DNA of 64,000 bases from Nibricoccus aquaticus. GTDB lineage: Bacteria > Verrucomicrobiota > Verrucomicrobiia > Opitutales > Opitutaceae. The translations under genes and the position numbers were made by a program. The notes beneath the pieces were generated by a model that had not been told where the DNA came from, did no database searches, and saw only the letters and a list, made by a program, of their open reading frames with translations. Below, one piece after another: positions 42,131 to 51,300 of this stretch. The stretch is from positions 3,799,501 to 3,863,500 of the forward strand of contig NZ_CP023344.1 of the NCBI RefSeq assembly GCF_002310495.1. Reading direction: 5' to 3'. Each line of letters starts with the position of its first letter. Position 1 is the stretch's first letter.

Positions 42131-42346
42131 GGTGACGCGCAGGAATAGGCAATGAAATGGGGCGGATGTACAGCATCGCTCCCGCGCGCTGGAGAATCAG
42201 GCAAGGCTCTCGGAGGACCGGGTATTTCGCCGGCGGCGCGTTGCTGATAATCTCATGACGTTGCCAGACGACATCCGAAGCCCGCTCGAAACCGGCGGTG
42301 TTCATGATGCCAAAAACGAAAACAAAAACATCTCCTCTTAAATATC

Positions 42347-43084
42347 ATGTCCTCCTCCCTCGCTCAAAAGATCGTCCTCATCACCGGCGCCAGCAGTGGC
42401 ATCGGCGAAGCCACCGCCCGTCATCTCGCTGCTCAAGGGGCACGCGTTGTTCTCGGTGCACGGCGCACAGAACGTCTCGAAAAATTAGCATCTGAAATTC
42501 GCGCCGATGGCGGCAGCGCTGATTATCGCGCGCTCGATGTCACCAATCTCGCCGATGTGCAGGCGTTCGCGGACTTCGCGCTCAAGACACACGGACGCAT
42601 CGATGTCATCATCAACAACGCGGGCGTGATGCCGCTCTCGCCACTGGCGGAGCTGAAGGTCGATGAGTGGAACCGGATGATCGACGTGAATATCCGCGGC
42701 GTGCTCCACGGCATTGCGGCTGTGCTGCCGCACATGACGGCGCGCAAGGGCGGGCAGATTATCAATCTCTCGTCCATCGGTGGGCACCGCGTGTGGCCGA
42801 CGTGCGCGGTGTACAGTGGGACGAAGTTCGCCGTCCGGGCGATCTCGGAAGGCCTTCGCCAGGAAACACAGGATATTCGTGTGACGATCATTTCGCCTGG
42901 TGTCGTTGAGTCCGAACTCGCCGACACGATCACCTCGAAGGCGACGGCTGAGGCCATGGCGGATTTCCGGAAAGTCGCGCTCACGCCGGATGCGATCGCG
43001 CGTGCAGTTGCGTATGCGATCGAGCAACCGGCTGACGTGGATGTGAACGAGATCATCGTCCGCCCCGTCGCTAGCATTCACTGA
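42347..43084 (+). CDS. Short-chain dehydrogenase/reductase
   Basis: This classical SDR of 245 residues has the cofactor motif TGASSGIG at about 14-21, the NNAG segment and the catalytic YSGTK, with a serine in NLSSIGG. Arginines after the second strand (GARRTERL) suggest NADP preference. The ending NEIIVRPVASIH is typical of the YdfG-like group. It begins a likely two-gene operon with the next SDR, 34 bases apart, under the divergent AraC regulator. Substrate unknown. Confidence 0.9.
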   Translation: MSSSLAQKIVLITGASSGIGEATARHLAAQGARVVLGARRTERLEKLASEIRADGGSADYRALDVTNLADVQAFADFALKTHGRIDVIINNAGVMPLSPLAELKVDEWNRMIDVNIRGVLHGIAAVLPHMTARKGGQIINLSSIGGHRVWPTCAVYSGTKFAVRAISEGLRQETQDIRVTIISPGVVESELADTITSKATAEAMADFRKVALTPDAIARAVAYAIEQPADVDVNEIIVRPVASIH

Positions 43085-43118
43085 TCCACCGACGGTCATC
43101 GCTCAAGGAACTCGCTTT

Positions 43119-43880
43119 ATGAAACACGAAAAAAAGATCGCTCTCGTTACCGGGAGCAGCCGCGGGCTCGGGCGCAATATCGCTCTCCAGCTGGCTCGCT
43201 CCGGCGCGGACATCGTTGTGACTTATCGCAGGGGAAAAGCCGAAGCCGACGCGGTCGTCGCGGAGATCGAGGCGCTCGGGCGGCGGGCGGTGGCGTTGCC
43301 GATCGACGTCGCGGACGTGAAGAGTTTTGCGGAGTTCGTGGCTGCGCTAAAAGCTGCGCTGACGAGTCACTGGCAACGCGAGCGTTTCGACTTTCTCGTG
43401 AACAATGCGGGCATCGGCATTCACAAGCCGTTCGCTGAAACGACGGAGGCGGACTTCGACAGCCTCATGAACATCCATGTGAAGGGCGTTTATTTTCTCA
43501 CGCAGAAGCTGCTGCCGCTGCTGGCGGATGGTGGCAGGATCGTGAATACGTCCACCGGGCTGGCGCGGTTTTCGGTGACGGGTTACTCGGCGTACGCGGC
43601 GATGAAAGGCGCGGTGGAAGTGATGACGCGTTATCTGGCGAAGGAGCTCGGTGCGCGGCGGATCAGCGCGAACGTCGTCGCTCCGGGAATCATCGAGACT
43701 GATTTCACCAAGCAAACGCTGTCCCGGCCAGGAGCGCGTGAGTATATGGAGGGCAATATCGCACTCGGGCGCGTGGGCGTGCCGGACGACATCGGCGGTG
43801 TGGTGGATTTCCTGTGCTCCGAGGAAGGGCGCTGGGTGAATGCGCAGAGAGTCGAGGCCTCGGGCGGGATGTTTCTGTGA
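43119..43880 (+). CDS. Short-chain dehydrogenase/reductase
   Basis: This classical SDR of 253 residues has TGSSRGLG near residue 11, NNAGIG, the active-site serine in NTSTGLARF and YSAYAAMKG as the YxxxK region with an offset: the Y-x3-K spacing is satisfied by YAAMK. TYRRGKAEAD after the second strand suggests NADP. It follows the previous SDR and is probably cotranscribed. The two proteins differ widely, so they are not a recent duplication. Substrate unknown. Confidence 0.9.
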   Translation: MKHEKKIALVTGSSRGLGRNIALQLARSGADIVVTYRRGKAEADAVVAEIEALGRRAVALPIDVADVKSFAEFVAALKAALTSHWQRERFDFLVNNAGIGIHKPFAETTEADFDSLMNIHVKGVYFLTQKLLPLLADGGRIVNTSTGLARFSVTGYSAYAAMKGAVEVMTRYLAKELGARRISANVVAPGIIETDFTKQTLSRPGAREYMEGNIALGRVGVPDDIGGVVDFLCSEEGRWVNAQRVEASGGMFL

Positions 43881-43905
43881 CGCAGGGCTGACTTTTCGCG
43901 CGGCG

Positions 43906-46254
43906 TCAGCGGACTTGGTCGGCGGCGGCGGAGTGGCCGCGGTCGGCCGCGCGTTTGAACCAGTGGCGTGCGCGTTCTTCGTTGGCCGGGACGAGATCGC
44001 CGGAGCGGAAGAGCTGGCCGAGTGCGTACTGAATGTCGTTGGTGTTTTCTTTGGCGGCCAGTTCGAGGAGGGCGATGGCGCGGTCGGGATCACGCTCGAC
44101 GCCGGGGGCGCCGTTAACGAGGACGCGGGCGGCGAGAAGCGCGGAAGGCCAGTGGCCGTTGTCGGCGGCGATGTGGAAACAGGCCACGGCTTCGCCAGCA
44201 TCGACGGCGGTGCCTCGGCCGTTGAGATAGCATTCGCCGGCGAGGTAGAGTGCGGTGATGTCGCCCAGATCGGCACCGGTTCTTGCGGCGGTGAATCCGG
44301 CGGCTTCGTCGTGTAGTGAAGTGCTGGAGTCGAGGCGCAGGGCGGCGAGTCCGGCGAAGGCGGCGGGGATTTCGGTGGCGGTTCCTGCTTCGTAGATGGC
44401 GAGCGCCTGGGCGGGATCTTTGGCGACGCCAAAACCTTCGCGGTAGAATTGCGCGAGCAGCAGGCGGGCTTCGGTGAGGCCGGTGTCGGCGGCGTGTTTC
44501 AATAAAGAGAAGGCGCTCTCGCGGTCGCTGTCGTCGAGCGGCTCGGATGGGTTGTCCCATGCGTGCAAGGTGGCGGCGTATTCGTACTCGGCTGGCGGGT
44601 AATCGTGATGAGCGGCGATGGAGACGATGGAGCGGGCGCGGGCGAGATCGCGCGGAGCGTAGAGGCCGGTGCGGTAAACGGAGGCGAGCAAGGCGCGTTG
44701 CGGGTAAGTGTCGGACGTTTCGTTGCTGATGATGTCTTCGAGTTGCTGGAGCGCGTAGGGGACTTGTTGAGGAACGGCGGTGCCGACCAGCTGGAGGCGG
44801 TGCAGCTCCAGGTTGGCGGTGTATTCGTGTTCGTCGTAGGCGTAGCGGTCTTTGCTCAGGAGACGTTCGTACGTGCGGACGCCGCGTTCGGAGTCGGCGC
44901 GCACGCGCTGGCCGCCGGTGACGAAGTAGCGGGCGGCACCGAGGAGCTGCGCGGACGTGGCCTTCGGAGAATCGAGGGACGCGAGGTATGCTTGCAGCAG
45001 TGCGGGTTCAAAGTTGTCGCCGTAGAGATTGGCGAGGAGATCGGCGGTGAGGCTGATCCACTTGGGGTCGGTGGGGTTATCCTCCTGGAGTTTTTTCAAG
45101 ATCTGATAAGCGCCGGCCGGGTTGTGCTGCGGACCGGCTTCGAGGACGACGGAGAGATAGGGCAGGGCGCGCGCGGGGGAGAGGCGGGCGAGATTGCGGA
45201 GGGCTTCGGCGGCTTTTTCGCGGTTGGGCTCAACGTGGGCGGCGACCTCTTCGTCGAGGCCGAGGTAGATACGCGTCATGCGCTCGGCTTTGTCGGGGTA
45301 GAGCATCGAACCGAAGTTCCGTTCAATGGAGCGGATGATCTCTTCGTGGTGCTCGGCCCAGCCGCCGGGGCTGGCGATGAGGAGTTCGGTGTAGCGATCC
45401 TCGTGATCGTTATCGACGGCTTTGATCGTGGTGATCTTGTGCATCCGCTGCGTCACGGCGATGGCCTTGGCGGGATCGGCGGGGAGATGCGCGCCCAGGT
45501 AATATTCTTTGAAGAGGATTTTTCCCGCCGCGCGGCTATGCCAGCCGTCGCCCGTCTTGATGACTTGATGGAGGACCGCTTCGCCTTTGGCGGGTGCGGG
45601 GGTAACGCCGTTTTTTTCGTCCCCGAAAATCCATGCGCTGCCTTGAGCGAAGAGTGCGGGCGGGTAGCCGAGAGCGACGGCTTCGGTGAGGTATTTTTGG
45701 AAACGCGCGCGATCAGGCGCGGCGCCGCTGGCGGCGGCGATGCGGGAGAGCTCGTAGGCAGCCTCACCGGCGCGCGGGCTTTTTTTGAGGAAGGCGATCA
45801 TCTCCAGATGCGGGATGGCCTGGAGCGGTTTCTCGAAAGAGAGGTAGTGAAAGGCGAGCGTCTCCTGGGCCTGGCGGTCGCGGTGATCGAGCACTTCGCG
45901 TTCGAGATACTGGGTGTAGGTCAGCGGCTTGGGCGGTGGAGGCGGCGGTGCCGGGGCGCGGTCGGAGTCATAGTCGTAGCGGTTGTACGCTTCGCGGTCG
46001 CGCAGGCGTTGTTCGGCGCGGCGCTCGGCTTCTGATTTCATCCACGACGGTGTTGGCGCGGGGCTGCCGAGATTACTCCACCATTGGGGGACGGCTTCCT
46101 GGGCGCGGCGCTCGCGCTGGATGTTGTAGATGGTGGTGTCTGAGTTGGTCCACGAGGTGTTGTTGCCGTAAACGTCTTTGGCGTGAACCGTTGGATGGCC
46201 GGTAAAGAGGACGAGCAGGGGAACGAGGATTTTCTGAAGGAGACGTGCGCGCAT
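43906..46254 (-). CDS. Exported Sel1-repeat (TPR-like) protein
   Basis: This 782-residue protein has a signal peptide of about 25 residues, a proline-rich linker near 105-114, and long arrays of helical hairpins. The C-terminal 300 residues show clear Sel1-like repeats, for example ARLLLAQFYREGFGVAKDPAQALAIYEAG and ALYLAGECYLNGRGTAVDAGEAVACF. The middle part is made of less regular helices. Sel1 proteins mediate protein-protein interactions, and an envelope location is likely. No partner is evident. It is divergent from the phosphatase gene and convergent with the second SDR. Confidence 0.85.
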   Translation of the reverse strand: MRARLLQKILVPLLVLFTGHPTVHAKDVYGNNTSWTNSDTTIYNIQRERRAQEAVPQWWSNLGSPAPTPSWMKSEAERRAEQRLRDREAYNRYDYDSDRAPAPPPPPPKPLTYTQYLEREVLDHRDRQAQETLAFHYLSFEKPLQAIPHLEMIAFLKKSPRAGEAAYELSRIAAASGAAPDRARFQKYLTEAVALGYPPALFAQGSAWIFGDEKNGVTPAPAKGEAVLHQVIKTGDGWHSRAAGKILFKEYYLGAHLPADPAKAIAVTQRMHKITTIKAVDNDHEDRYTELLIASPGGWAEHHEEIIRSIERNFGSMLYPDKAERMTRIYLGLDEEVAAHVEPNREKAAEALRNLARLSPARALPYLSVVLEAGPQHNPAGAYQILKKLQEDNPTDPKWISLTADLLANLYGDNFEPALLQAYLASLDSPKATSAQLLGAARYFVTGGQRVRADSERGVRTYERLLSKDRYAYDEHEYTANLELHRLQLVGTAVPQQVPYALQQLEDIISNETSDTYPQRALLASVYRTGLYAPRDLARARSIVSIAAHHDYPPAEYEYAATLHAWDNPSEPLDDSDRESAFSLLKHAADTGLTEARLLLAQFYREGFGVAKDPAQALAIYEAGTATEIPAAFAGLAALRLDSSTSLHDEAAGFTAARTGADLGDITALYLAGECYLNGRGTAVDAGEAVACFHIAADNGHWPSALLAARVLVNGAPGVERDPDRAIALLELAAKENTNDIQYALGQLFRSGDLVPANEERARHWFKRAADRGHSAAADQVR

Positions 46255-46373
46255 GGGGAGGGCGGAGACGAGAACGGATTGAGCCGGGGAAGTGGAGAGT
46301 AAATCAGGCGGATATTTTTCGAGCCGGGAGATTTGTTTTGCCGCTACCTGTGAGAGCCGGCGGTCTCCTGTGC

Positions 46374-46856
46374 ATGGACCAAGGCAAGACGCGTGTGCTG
46401 TTTGTGTGCATGGGAAACATCTGTCGTTCGCCGGCGGCTGAATGCGTGATGCGTACGCTCGTAGCGAAGGCGGGGCGGTCGGCGCAGGTGGAGATCGGGT
46501 CGGCTGGAACGATCGGGATGCACGCGGGAGAGCTGCCGGATGCGCGGATGCGCGCGGCGGCTTTGAAACGCGGATACGCTCTTACGAGCCGGGCGAGGAA
46601 ATTCACGGCGGAGGATTTTGCGGCGTACGATCTGATCCTGACGATGGATGAGGAGAACCGGCGCAACGTGCTCGCGCTGGCGAAGACGGAGGAAGACCGG
46701 GCGCGGGTGCGGGCGTTCTGCGAGTTCTGCGAGCGGCATGACGACGAAGAGGTGCCCGATCCGTACTATGGTGGCCCGCAGGGATTCGAGCATGTGCTCG
46801 ATCTGCTGGAGGATGGGTGTCGCGGAATCTTGGAGTCGCTGCGCGAGCGGAAGTAG
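46374..46856 (+). CDS. Low molecular weight protein-tyrosine phosphatase
   Basis: This 160-residue phosphatase has the CX5R loop C12 to R18 in VCMGNICRSP at the N-terminus and the general acid aspartate in VPDPYYGG near residue 126, as in all LMW phosphatases. The start was placed at MDQGKTRVLF because 43 upstream codons have no family similarity. Bacterial relatives act with tyrosine kinases in exopolysaccharide export or on phosphoproteins, but no kinase gene is near. It is convergent with a small membrane-protein gene. Confidence 0.92.
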   Translation: MDQGKTRVLFVCMGNICRSPAAECVMRTLVAKAGRSAQVEIGSAGTIGMHAGELPDARMRAAALKRGYALTSRARKFTAEDFAAYDLILTMDEENRRNVLALAKTEEDRARVRAFCEFCERHDDEEVPDPYYGGPQGFEHVLDLLEDGCRGILESLRERK

Positions 46857-46891
46857 CGCGCGGGTTAAGCCAAGTCTGCGGGAGGCGTTGC

Positions 46892-47059
46892 TCAGTCGTG
46901 GAAGTGACGGTGGAATTTCCACGCTACCCACACGCCGAGCATGGAGCCGAGTCCGCTGATGAGGAATGATCCGATGAAGTCGAAACCCAAGGCTTCTGCT
47001 CCGAGCCAGAAGGCGTAGCCGAAGACGGTGGTCGCAACGAGGATCAAGAGCTTGAGCAC
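46892..47059 (-). CDS. Small two-helix membrane protein
   Basis: This 55-residue frame starts with GTG and encodes two hydrophobic segments, at about residues 2-20 and 28-48. The second is glycine-rich (SFLISGLGSMLGVWVAW), followed by a histidine-rich tail (KFHRHFHD). Glycine spacing of this type suggests tight helix packing. I have a general memory of similar short membrane proteins in verrucomicrobial genomes, but no named family. The frame is uninterrupted and its codon use is like its neighbours, so it is probably real. Confidence 0.65.
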   Translation of the reverse strand: MLKLLILVATTVFGYAFWLGAEALGFDFIGSFLISGLGSMLGVWVAWKFHRHFHD

Positions 47060-47184
47060 GCGGCAAGGCTGGGCTTTTCCCGTGGGGAAGGGAAGCGAGG
47101 TGTCTGCAATTAGTCGTGAAGTGCGCGTGGTGCGGATGCGGCGCGATTGGATAAAAAGTGAAAGCTGGCTATATCGAAGGGCTC

Positions 47185-47210
47185 CGGCGTGAAATCGCGC
47201 CGGGTTTTTA
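47185..47210 (+). terminator. Hairpin with T run directly before the LLM gene start
   Basis: CCGGCG pairs with CGCCGG around an eight-base loop and is followed by GTTTTTATTT. It ends a few bases before the ATG of the flavin oxidoreductase. It looks like a rho-independent terminator, yet it leaves no space for a promoter or Shine-Dalgarno site for the gene behind it. Confidence 0.7.
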
Positions 47211-47213
47211 TTT

Positions 47214-48248
47214 ATGGAAATCGGAGTCGATAGTTTTGTCGCAACGGCCCTCGACCAGTCGAAAGACGGGAGTGTCGGAGACGTCGCGCGTGTGCAGGAA
47301 TTGCTGGAGCAAATCGCGCTGGCCGATCAGGTCGGGCTCGATGTGTTTGGCGTGGGTGAACATCACCGGCCCGATTATGTGGCGTCGGCTCCGGTGGTTT
47401 TGCTCGCGGCGGCGGCGGCGCGAACGAAACGGATCAAGCTAGCGAGCGCGGTGACCGTGCTGAGTTCGGATGATCCGGTGCGCGTGTACCAGCAGTTCGC
47501 CACGCTGGATCTGATCTCGAACGGGCGGGCGGAGATCATTGTGGGGCGCGGCTCATTTATTGAGTCGTACCCGTTGTTCGGATTCGACCTCGATGATTAC
47601 GAGGAGCTGGCGGCTGAGAAGCTGGAGCTGCTGCTGAAGATCCGCGCGCAGACGAAGGTTACTTGGACAGGGAAACATCGCGCGCCGCTGACGGGGCAGG
47701 GCGTTTATCCGCGGGCAGCGCAGCCGTTACTGCCCGTGTATATCGGCGTGGGCGGCACACCGCAGTCGGTGGTACGTGCGGCGACGCTTGGACTGCCGCT
47801 CGTTGTCGCGATCATTGGCGGGCAACCGTCGGCGTTTCGGCCGTTGGTCGATCTCTATCGCGAGACGTGGAAGAAGGCCGGGCATCCGGCGGGGAAATGT
47901 TTCGTGGGGATTCACAACATCGGCTTTGTCGCTGATAGCACCGCGCAAGCGCTGGACGATTTCTGGCCGGGCTATCGCGATATGTTTGGCAGGCTGGGGC
48001 GCGAGCGCGGCTGGCCGGAACCGACACGACCGCAGTTCGACGCGCAATGCAGCCACATCGGAGCGCTGATGGTGGGCGGGCCGGAAGCGCTGGCGGAGAA
48101 GATCGTGAACGAGAGCAAGTCACTCGGCGGCATCTCGCGTCTGACCGTGCTCCTGGATAACCGGTTGCTCACGCACGCGCAGTTGATGCGCGCGATCGAG
48201 TTGCTCGGGACGAAGGTGGCGCCGTTGGTCAAGAAAGCCACCGCGTAA
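47214..48248 (+). CDS. LLM class flavin-dependent oxidoreductase
   Basis: This 344-residue protein belongs to the bacterial luciferase-like family, TIM-barrel enzymes using reduced FMN or F420. Landmarks are ALADQVGLDVFGVGEHHRPDY at residues 35-55, RTKRIKLASAVTVLSSDDPVRV, the NGRAEIIVGRGSF segment, and LPVYIGVGGTPQSVVRAATLGLPLV. The substrate is unknown. Group members include alkane and sulfonate monooxygenases and many uncharacterised enzymes. It has no recognisable ribosome site and follows a terminator-like hairpin. It is convergent with the macroglobulin gene. Confidence 0.9.
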   Translation: MEIGVDSFVATALDQSKDGSVGDVARVQELLEQIALADQVGLDVFGVGEHHRPDYVASAPVVLLAAAAARTKRIKLASAVTVLSSDDPVRVYQQFATLDLISNGRAEIIVGRGSFIESYPLFGFDLDDYEELAAEKLELLLKIRAQTKVTWTGKHRAPLTGQGVYPRAAQPLLPVYIGVGGTPQSVVRAATLGLPLVVAIIGGQPSAFRPLVDLYRETWKKAGHPAGKCFVGIHNIGFVADSTAQALDDFWPGYRDMFGRLGRERGWPEPTRPQFDAQCSHIGALMVGGPEALAEKIVNESKSLGGISRLTVLLDNRLLTHAQLMRAIELLGTKVAPLVKKATA

Positions 48249-48280
48249 AGGCGTGCTCACGCGGTTGGCGGCTACATTCG

Positions 48281-48308
48281 GGAAGCGCGACGAGGGCGTC
48301 GCGCTTCC
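48281..48308. terminator. 12-bp perfect hairpin between convergent genes
   Basis: GGAAGCGCGACG pairs perfectly with CGTCGCGCTTCC around the loop AGGG, between the stops of the LLM gene and the alpha-2-macroglobulin gene. No T run follows on either strand, so it may end or stabilise both transcripts by structure alone. Confidence 0.75.
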
Positions 48309-48320
48309 ATCGGGATAGAG

Positions 48321-51300
48321 CTACTTGATCTCCAGCGCGATGCTCTCGGAGTGGCTGTTGAACTCGGGGGCGTACATGCACTGGATCTCGGCGATGCCGC
48401 TTTGGTAGCGGCCGCGGAGTTGCACGCGGGTCGAGTATTCGAAGACGTACGTGCCCTTCGGTAGGTAATCGATGAAGAAGTGCGATGCGGTGTCGCGCGT
48501 GCTTTCGTAGTAACCGAGTCCGTCTTGGTAGCGGTAGCGGCTGAGGACGTTGACGGGTTCGGTGCCGCTGCCGCGTTGGTCCTTCAAGTGGACGAACTCC
48601 ATGTCGCGGTCGGTGCGGAGTTCGATGCGGACGACGAGTTCGTCGCCGACGGCGAGCGCGCCGGAGACGGGTTTGAGGACGGGCCCCTTGGAGGTGTTTT
48701 CTTTGAGCCAGAGGGTTTTCTTGAGCGTAAGCGGTGTGCCTTCGTGCGGCGTGATTTTCGCGATGTCTTCGAGGTACTGCCAGTGGACGCTGCCCCAGCT
48801 GACGCCGTCGTCGGTTTTGCGGACGGTGATTTCGCCTTGGGTGGGTTTGATCTCCGACGCGGCGAAAGTCTTTTCGTAGAAGCCGGTGCCGGCTTCTACT
48901 TTCTCGGGCTTGATCGTTTCGCCGCCGAGGGAGACTTCGACAAGCGCGTCGCTGGAGAGCAGGTTGTTGCCGCGAACGAGGAGGCCGTAGATGGCGTCGG
49001 CGGTGGCTTTGGTGGTTTTCCAGTTTTGGGTCTGCTTTTGTTTCAGGAGCCAGACTTGGAGGTCTTCGACGGCCTGTTTGTCGTCGGCGATTTCGGAGAA
49101 CGCTTCGATCATGAGCGCCTGGGTTTCGATGGGGGCGCGGTACCACCACCAGCTGAGTTCGGTGTCGCGCCAGAACATGCCAAGTTCTTCGTTGGAGACG
49201 CTGCGCTCCCTGAGTGACTTCACGATGGCGAGTGCGGTGGCTTTGTCGTCGAAGCGTTGGAGCGCGAGGGCGAGGTGGGCCTGGCTCTGGCGGCTGTCGA
49301 CGCGGAGCCAGAATTTGCGCGACTGCTGGAGGAAGAAGTCGGTGGCGGCTTTGTGGGCGGCGGCAATGGGGCGGTCTTTGAGGAAGAAGCTGCGGCCGTA
49401 GAGATAGAGCGCGTCGGTGTAGCCGGGGACGTACTGATCGGGGTGCGGCGACTTGAGAATGTCGGCGTGACGCTTGGTCATCCACGCGTCGAGGCCGGCG
49501 AGGGATTTGATCGCGGGGGCGGTGTCGAGTTCGACGCCGAGGTGACGCAGGCGGCCGAAGCCGGTCGTGATGTAGAGGCTGATGTACTCGCTCGGGCGGC
49601 CGCCGGGGAACCACGGCCAGAGGCCTTCGCTGAGCTGGCGCTCCGAGAGCGTGCGGAGCTGGCGGGCGGATTCTTCGTCGAGGCGGTTGGCATCGAAAAG
49701 CAGGCCGACGTTGCGGCGGGCTTCGCTCTCGGATTTGGCCTGACGGAGCCAGGGCGTTTCTTCGAGGAGGACGGATTTGAGGTTCTGGTTTTTCTCCAGC
49801 GGTGAATCGAGCGCGGGCGTGTTTTTCCAGAGATCGAAGACGCGGCGGATCTTCGGATCGGACGCGGCGATGTGGCGGGCGAGGGCGTTGGCGTAGAGTC
49901 GGTTGAAGACCTGTTCGCTGCACTCGTACGGGTACTCCATCAAGTAGGGCAGGGCCATCACGGCGTACCAGGCGGGCTGCGAGGTCATCTGCACGGTGAG
50001 CGATTGATGCTTGAGCGTGTCGGAGGAACCGGAGTTGAGGAGTTTCGGGAAGGTGAACTGCTTGGTGGATTTTCCGCGGATGGGGAGCGGGAGCGACTCG
50101 GTGACGAGTATCCGGCGGCTGAGGACGGGCAGGAAACCGTCCTCGCCGTCGCTGAGCGTGGTGGAGGCGGCGACGGCTTTGTAGGTCAGGAAGCCGAGGC
50201 CGTCGGGGACGGAGATGCGCCAGGAGTAGCTGCGCGATTGTTTGGCGGGGACGTCGAAGAGCTGCTCGGGTTTTTGATTGGCGAGCGCGGCATCGACAGA
50301 GGCTTGCGTGGCGGCGTCGGTGAAGGTGAGGCGGACGGTGCCGGTCTGCGGCTGGTCGCTCTGGTTGGTGACCTTGACGGTGAATTCGAGTGTGTCGCCT
50401 TCGCGGAGGAAGCGCGGGGGATTGGGCTCTACCATGAGGTCTTTGGCGGTTACGACTTTTTCGGTGATGAAGCCGGAGCGGAGTTGTTTGTCGTGAGCGA
50501 AGCCGAGGAGTTTCCACTCGGTGAGGGCCTCGGGCATGGTGAAGACCATCTTCACGACACCGTCGTCGCCCGAGAGGAGTTGCGGGAAGAAGAAGGCGGT
50601 TTCGTTGAGGTTGGTGCGGACGGTGATTTTGGAGAGGTTGGGGGGAGGTGGGGGAGATTCGGGTGTAACCAAGCCGCCACCAGATTGGCCCAGAACGGTG
50701 TAGCTCTCGGACGCTACCTCTTTTGATTCAGCAAGCATGGCTGCAGGGGCTGGAGCCATAGCACGGTTCTGTTTTCTGAGAGCGCCGCCCCGGCGATCTG
50801 ACGACACGGAGAATGCGTGCAGCTCGATCACGTCTCCATCCATTGCCGATTGGAGAATTGTATGGGGGAAGGATCGGTAGCTCCACGCGAAGGAACGGTT
50901 CTCGGGATGTTTCCAACCGTAGATCGTGTTGAAGTTGCGGAGCTCGTTTTGGAATTCGATGCGGGTGCGGCTGAACTCGGTACGGAAGACACCGAAGGTC
51001 TGCGGCCAGTTGTGGGGCTGGTATTGGTCGAGCGAGACGTCGTAGAGGGCGGCGACCATTTCGGCGGAGGCGCGGCTGGCGTCGGGACCGGAGATGGTGG
51101 CGGTCCAGGTTTCTTTTTCGCCGGGAAGGAGTTTGGAGCGGAAGCGGTCCCACTTCACGGTGAGTTGTTTGTTGGACCAGGGGACGTTGATGACGCGCTC
51201 GTGGGTGTAGGCGCGGTTTTCGCGGATGGAGGTGACGCAGAGGGTGAAGCCGCCGCGCATGGCTTCGGCGACGGGCAACTCGATGAGCGACTGGGTGCGG

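Noticed and set aside
48229-50517. Minus-strand ORF of 762 codons in another frame of the macroglobulin gene
   Set aside because: It is an arginine- and proline-rich out-of-frame translation of the same strand, without any domain.
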